DNA of 9,113 bases from CAVPRW01 sp046727435 [NCBI: bacterium] (GTDB taxonomy: Bacteria; Tectomicrobia; Entotheonellia; J063), in assembly GCA_046727435.1 (NCBI GenBank), contig JBKPCR010000397.1, forward strand, positions 1 through 9,113. The letters run 5' to 3'. The notes under the pieces were generated by a model. That model searched no databases, had not been told where the DNA came from, and saw only the letters and a list, made by a program, of their open reading frames with translations. Numbering within the stretch: position 1 is the stretch's first letter; the number at the start of each line of letters is the position of its first letter. Both the position numbers and the translations under genes were made by a program. Shown piece by piece: positions 6,485 through 9,113 of the stretch.

Positions 6485-7873
6485 TTACAGTAGCGGCAAG
6501 ACATTCGGATGCGCATCGAACCACGAGTGACCGCTATCGTCCTGATAGGACAGCAGGTGCAGGCTCCGCAGGAGTTCGTCTTCTACAGTCTCACGCTGGC
6601 CGCCACTAAGCTCACCCTGTGTCATTACTTGTCTAAGCGCTTCGCGGTGATCAACGGTGAGACGGAGGGAGACATCCTGTCGCTGCTGATCAACAACATT
6701 CTGCGCGATCATTTCATCGATCTGCATTTTGCCGAGCAGCTGGGCAAACTCTACGGCATTGCGGACATAGCGAATCAATTCACGCATCACACCACCGCTT
6801 GTCCTGGCGAGCAAATCCAAGGCCGCCGGCGAGATCATATCATCCACGATCTTGCCGCGCGCTGTGAGTCGTTTGGAGATAACTTTGCGCATGACCTTCA
6901 GCCCGTTTTCGTCCGGGTTGCGCGCCAGCTTCCAATTGTCCCCCGTCAATGGACGCCTCTGAACGGTAGGATTGGGCAACATCCGATATTCGTCAAAGAT
7001 GTTCACAGCCTGACCGGCAGTCAGACGGTGGTGGAACTCAATGGGTGAGGCATACACCAAGGCACATGCAGGTTCCGTCAGCAGGGTACTTTCAGCGAAG
7101 AGCAGCCTTGCACGTGCAGAGGAAACTTTGTCGAGGCCATCTGTGATGATCAGCACCAGCTTTTGGGCCTTGTCTTGCACCCCATCGATGATATTGTTCA
7201 AGGCTCCGATCACCTCTTGTCGGTTCGCTGGCAACTCGAGGGTTTTGACAAGGTCGTCTCGTACATTGAGCTCAAGACGAATGGCCTTAAATACTTGGTC
7301 TGCCCCAATGACTGCGGCCCCTGCAGCTATTGCGACGGCCGGTCCACCGACAGCACCAGCTCCGGTCGTCAGAGCGATGGCGAACACTTGTTTGAGGAGT
7401 TGCTCTAATTTCAGCGAGAATTCTTTACGCTCTTCGTAGCGCCGCACGAACTTCGCTAAGCTCCTCAAGAGGTTATCTGTGAGCCGCTTATTCGGCCGAA
7501 GGTCAGCAGCCTCGGCAGCGGCGTGAACTGCGAGGCCCATGCCAAGAAGCACCTCAAAGTGATTGGCGGTTTCTGTCAAGCTTGTCTCGGCGTCAAACCA
7601 CACGACAAAGAAATCGCCCGCCAGCTCCTGCCCCAGGCGCATCAGTTCTGTGCTTTTGCCACTGCCGCGATGCCCTGTGAACAGTGCCTTGTAGGGGTGC
7701 TGCTGACCAATGTTATTTTGGAAATTCAGCTTCAATCGTTGCAGCAGACTGCGAGTCGGATCATCTTCATGGCGATCTACAAAGAAACGGATGATCTCCT
7801 CAGGACGAACTTGTCCCACCGGTCTGAAATCATTAACAATTGAGCGCCAAAACTCCCGTGCTGTTTGCAGCAT
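6485..7873 (-). CDS. P-loop ATPase (STAND/AAA-like), partner of the NACHT protein
   Basis: This 462-aa ATPase is the first gene of the two-gene operon. Walker A is GHRGSGKST (67-75), the second core strand FFVVWFDAE (88-96), Walker B LVLIITDGLDK (239-249), a sensor-type strand ALVYASPIEF (271-280), and an Orc1/Cdc6-like lid TSGGVMRELIRYVRNA (358-373). The C-terminus looks like a winged helix ending LLRSLHLLSYQDD...WFDAHP (434-456), a pattern I recognise from bacterial ATPases paired with STAND or repeat proteins. Between Walker A and B, residues 162-191 are uncharged and Gly/Ala-rich, with a G173-G177-A181-G185 zipper spacing. Walker B has Lys249 where STAND proteins usually have Glu; Asp245 and Asp248 remain. 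The start is ATG 7873 with GAGGGAGG just upstream; a TTG start at 7912 would fall inside the promoter -10. It probably acts as regulator, co-sensor or effector of the downstream NACHT protein, which is an inference from linkage. Confidence 0.9.
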   Translation of the reverse strand: MLQTAREFWRSIVNDFRPVGQVRPEEIIRFFVDRHEDDPTRSLLQRLKLNFQNNIGQQHPYKALFTGHRGSGKSTELMRLGQELAGDFFVVWFDAETSLTETANHFEVLLGMGLAVHAAAEAADLRPNKRLTDNLLRSLAKFVRRYEERKEFSLKLEQLLKQVFAIALTTGAGAVGGPAVAIAAGAAVIGADQVFKAIRLELNVRDDLVKTLELPANRQEVIGALNNIIDGVQDKAQKLVLIITDGLDKVSSARARLLFAESTLLTEPACALVYASPIEFHHRLTAGQAVNIFDEYRMLPNPTVQRRPLTGDNWKLARNPDENGLKVMRKVISKRLTARGKIVDDMISPAALDLLARTSGGVMRELIRYVRNAVEFAQLLGKMQIDEMIAQNVVDQQRQDVSLRLTVDHREALRQVMTQGELSGGQRETVEDELLRSLHLLSYQDDSGHSWFDAHPNVLPLL

Positions 7874-7911
7874 GCCTCCCTCTCGTAATCCCTCCCGGTG
7901 CCCACTTGGCA

Positions 7912-7940
7912 ATTGTAGGATTGGTTGAACCTCCAGTCAA
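7912..7940 (-). promoter_or_regulatory. Near-consensus sigma-70 promoter of the ATPase-NACHT operon
   Basis: On the minus strand TTGACT (7940-7935) and TACAAT (7917-7912) are separated by exactly 17 nt; each matches five of six consensus bases. Transcription would begin near 7905, giving a leader of about 30 nt before the ATG at 7873. An alternative TTG start at 7912 overlaps the -10 and would not be transcribed from this promoter, so the site also settles the ATPase start. Confidence 0.65.
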
Positions 7941-7942
7941 TC

Positions 7943-8281
7943 TTATCTATTCGATCGCTCGTCAGGGTTGGCAAGCTTTTCGCGGGAGTGACCCTCGGCC
8001 GTATCCTGCGTTGTGATTTCACAGGTCAGAGTCCCGAATGGGACTGTAAGCGGAGTGTTCTGCGGCACAGTCCCCATGGCGGCAACGGTCTTGGCTATTT
8101 CAAACAGGCCTTGTCTTTGCTGCCTGATGACTATCGCACCCCCTGCTATGCTGCCCGCGCCGCCCACGTACTGAGTGCTCCCGAGCCCATGAATGGGTGC
8201 GCATAGAGTCTGGAAGCTGTGTCAGTTTCGCCAATGACCATCATAAAGCCGCCGGAGATCCTGATGGGCCGCGTCTTGGGT
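7943..8281 (-). other. Gene-poor stretch with weak minus-strand coding signal
   Basis: No confident gene is visible here. The best minus-strand frame runs from a GTG at 8167 to a TAA at 7943 (74 aa, with a Gly-rich GGAGSIAGGAIVI start); only a poor GGGAG stands upstream. Immediately upstream a different frame carries RISGGFMMVIGETDTAS (about 8258-8208), so a single gene would need a frameshift near 8190. The stretch ends just before the operon promoter. It could be a decayed small gene or ordinary intergenic DNA; I recognise no family in either frame. Confidence 0.25.
8030..8045. repeat. Short inverted repeat
   Basis: AGTCCC (8030-8035) and GGGACT (8040-8045) form a perfect 6-bp stem around a GAAT loop. 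There is no T-tract on either side, so it is not a convincing terminator. It lies about 90 nt upstream of the operon promoter and could be an operator half-site pair or chance. Confidence 0.3.
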
Positions 8282-8688
8282 CTATGACTGCACGCTGTCC
8301 TGCTTCTGGGCCTGCTCATCCTCGCTCTTCAATGTGTCCAGCAGGGGGTCCCGGTGTTTGTAGAGCGAGTGAGACGGGTGGGATGCTTCGCCAGGGCATA
8401 GGCGGTGATTAGCAGCAGGGCAATGGTTGAGTCCACGTAGCACACTACAGCATCTGGTAGGCGGTCGGGATTAATCTTCCCCAAGCTCACGGTTTCGCCT
8501 GGTGTGGCGCCGGAGAGGCCGCTCGTGTCGGGGCGGGCGTCGGTGATTTGCAGCAAACAGTCGTGTCCCTTACCGTCGATGGCGAGGACCTCATCGTCGT
8601 TCCCTCGCCCCGTCCATCTCCTGGAGGGAGAGAAGGTAATCATTAGCCCCCAATCGCAGGGCCTCGATCGCAGAGGCAAGGCTGGCAC
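8282..8688 (-). pseudogene. Probable frameshifted small gene with one membrane-like helix
   Basis: From about 8600 down to 8385 one minus-strand frame has coding-like, G/C-ending codons and encodes a 90-residue stretch ending in the hydrophobic run [14 protein letters not shown], a possible membrane segment. That frame then decays into Thr/Arg-rich sequence and stops at 8329. If one C is restored in the C-run on the minus strand at 8382-8376, the frame continues as [20 protein letters not shown] and on to a TAG at 8284-8282, a plausible charged C-terminus after a membrane helix. This suggests a single-base deletion, real or from sequencing. The 5' end is unclear: a GTG at 8688 is the only upstream start, without a good ribosome binding site. 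I recognise no family. Confidence 0.35.
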
Positions 8689-8701
8689 GCGCAGTCAGCA
8701 T
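8591..8701 (-). pseudogene. Possible fragment of a response-regulator receiver domain
   Basis: An ATG at 8701 opens a 36-codon frame whose first 24 residues include [20 protein letters not shown] then DYLL. This closely resembles the beta4-alpha4-beta5 region of receiver domains (typically LTA...[16 protein letters not shown]). The conserved lysine-proline is replaced by SLQ, and neither the upstream frame nor the downstream residues continue the domain, so at most about 24 residues survive. The ATG begins 2 nt after the stop of the neighbouring hypothetical gene. It overlaps the other candidate pseudogene in a different frame. It may be a relic or a chance resemblance. Confidence 0.3.
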
Positions 8702-8703
8702 AC

Positions 8704-9113
8704 TCACGGATGCCGCTTCATCGCTTCCCGGAGACATGTCTGCCATTCGTCCGCTCTCCCCAGCGCCCGAAGATCCCGCCGAATAGCATCCTGCATCAGA
8801 TTTGGAGCGTCTGAACGGCTACTCGTGATCTGTAGTTCGGTCAAGTACGCCACTTGGGCAGCTCTCCAGATGACATTCGCCCGGCCGTCGACCGGGCCAT
8901 CGTAGCGTCCTAGCCAGGCATAGGCCTGCTGATAGCAACGTCGCACGGGGTCCGGTTGGGCTTGTCCGGGTCGGTCTCCATCTGCTGAAGGACGCATGTA
9001 GACCTTCGTGGTAATGACATAGCCTAGACTTTCCAGACAGTCCGCCTCTCGGTCAGCTCGTACGGCGTCCAGGTCGGCCAGTGGATCCCAGGCATAGTCC
9101 TGCGCCGATCGAG
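8704..9113 (-). CDS. Hypothetical protein (C-terminal part, runs off right edge)
   Basis: A minus-strand frame is open from the right edge to a TGA at 8706-8704, giving 135 visible residues; the start lies outside the window. Codon use is regular and G/C-ending, supporting a real gene. The visible protein is mostly charged and probably helical, with three cysteines (in EADCLESLG, RRCYQQAYAW and WQTCLREAM) and aromatic clusters such as CYQQAYAWLG. There is no membrane segment and no motif I recognise. The internal ATG at 8997 is not a likely start because the frame continues upstream in equally coding-like sequence. No link to the ATPase-NACHT operon is visible beyond shared orientation, and nearly 800 nt separate them. 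Confidence 0.65.
   Translation of the reverse strand, partial: RSAQDYAWDPLADLDAVRADREADCLESLGYVITTKVYMRPSADGDRPGQAQPDPVRRCYQQAYAWLGRYDGPVDGRANVIWRAAQVAYLTELQITSSRSDAPNLMQDAIRRDLRALGRADEWQTCLREAMKRHP

Noticed and set aside
6509-7048. A 179-codon plus-strand frame opposite the ATPase gene
   Set aside because: It is the shadow of the ATPase coding strand, which has Walker motifs and a proper promoter and start.
7925-8206. A 93-codon plus-strand frame starting with TTG
   Set aside because: It runs antisense over the operon promoter, has no ribosome binding site and no recognisable motif.
8504-8905. A 133-codon plus-strand frame
   Set aside because: It lies opposite the better-supported minus-strand hypothetical gene and is Ser/Arg-rich in the manner of antisense frames in GC-rich DNA.

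Overview
The window is GC-rich bacterial DNA with no RNA gene, no insertion sequence and no CRISPR array that I can see. The metabolic genes on the left (a branched-chain-amino-acid-type periplasmic binding protein and an NAD(P)-dependent aldehyde dehydrogenase) are of kinds common in soil and sediment lineages such as Chloroflexota, NC10/Methylomirabilota or Proteobacteria. I cannot assign a phylum from sequence alone. Large NACHT/STAND ATPases carrying repeat arrays are typical of bacteria with large, complex genomes, which fits.

Layout. Positions 1-888 (minus strand) hold the N-terminal 296 residues of a secreted solute-binding protein that runs off the left edge. A 201-nt divergent intergenic region separates it from a complete aldehyde dehydrogenase (1090-2577, plus strand). 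About 220 nt further, with a GC-rich hairpin between, two convergent minus-strand genes form a tight operon read right to left. The first is a P-loop ATPase of 462 aa (7873-6485). The second, 17 nt downstream, is a 1222-aa NACHT NTPase ending in twelve tandem 35-residue HEAT-like repeats (6467-2799). A near-consensus sigma-70 promoter (TTGACT-N17-TACAAT) lies just upstream of the ATPase and fixes its start codon. From 7941 to 8703 no intact gene is evident, only short minus-strand coding-like stretches in shifted frames, including a probable frameshifted small membrane protein and a possible response-regulator receiver fragment. A partial minus-strand hypothetical gene fills 8704-9113.

How the genes work together. 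The binding protein and the dehydrogenase suggest uptake and oxidation of a small organic or amino acid, though nothing visible ties them into one pathway. The point of interest is the ATPase plus NACHT-HEAT operon. Its architecture (a non-catalytic-looking N-terminal alpha/beta domain, a NACHT switch, a long repeat array that appears to be recombining, and a partner ATPase with an uncharged glycine/alanine-rich zipper-like segment) is what one would expect of a bacterial NLR-like sensor with a partner or effector. A role in phage defence or regulated cell death is an inference from family and architecture. It has not been shown by the sequence.
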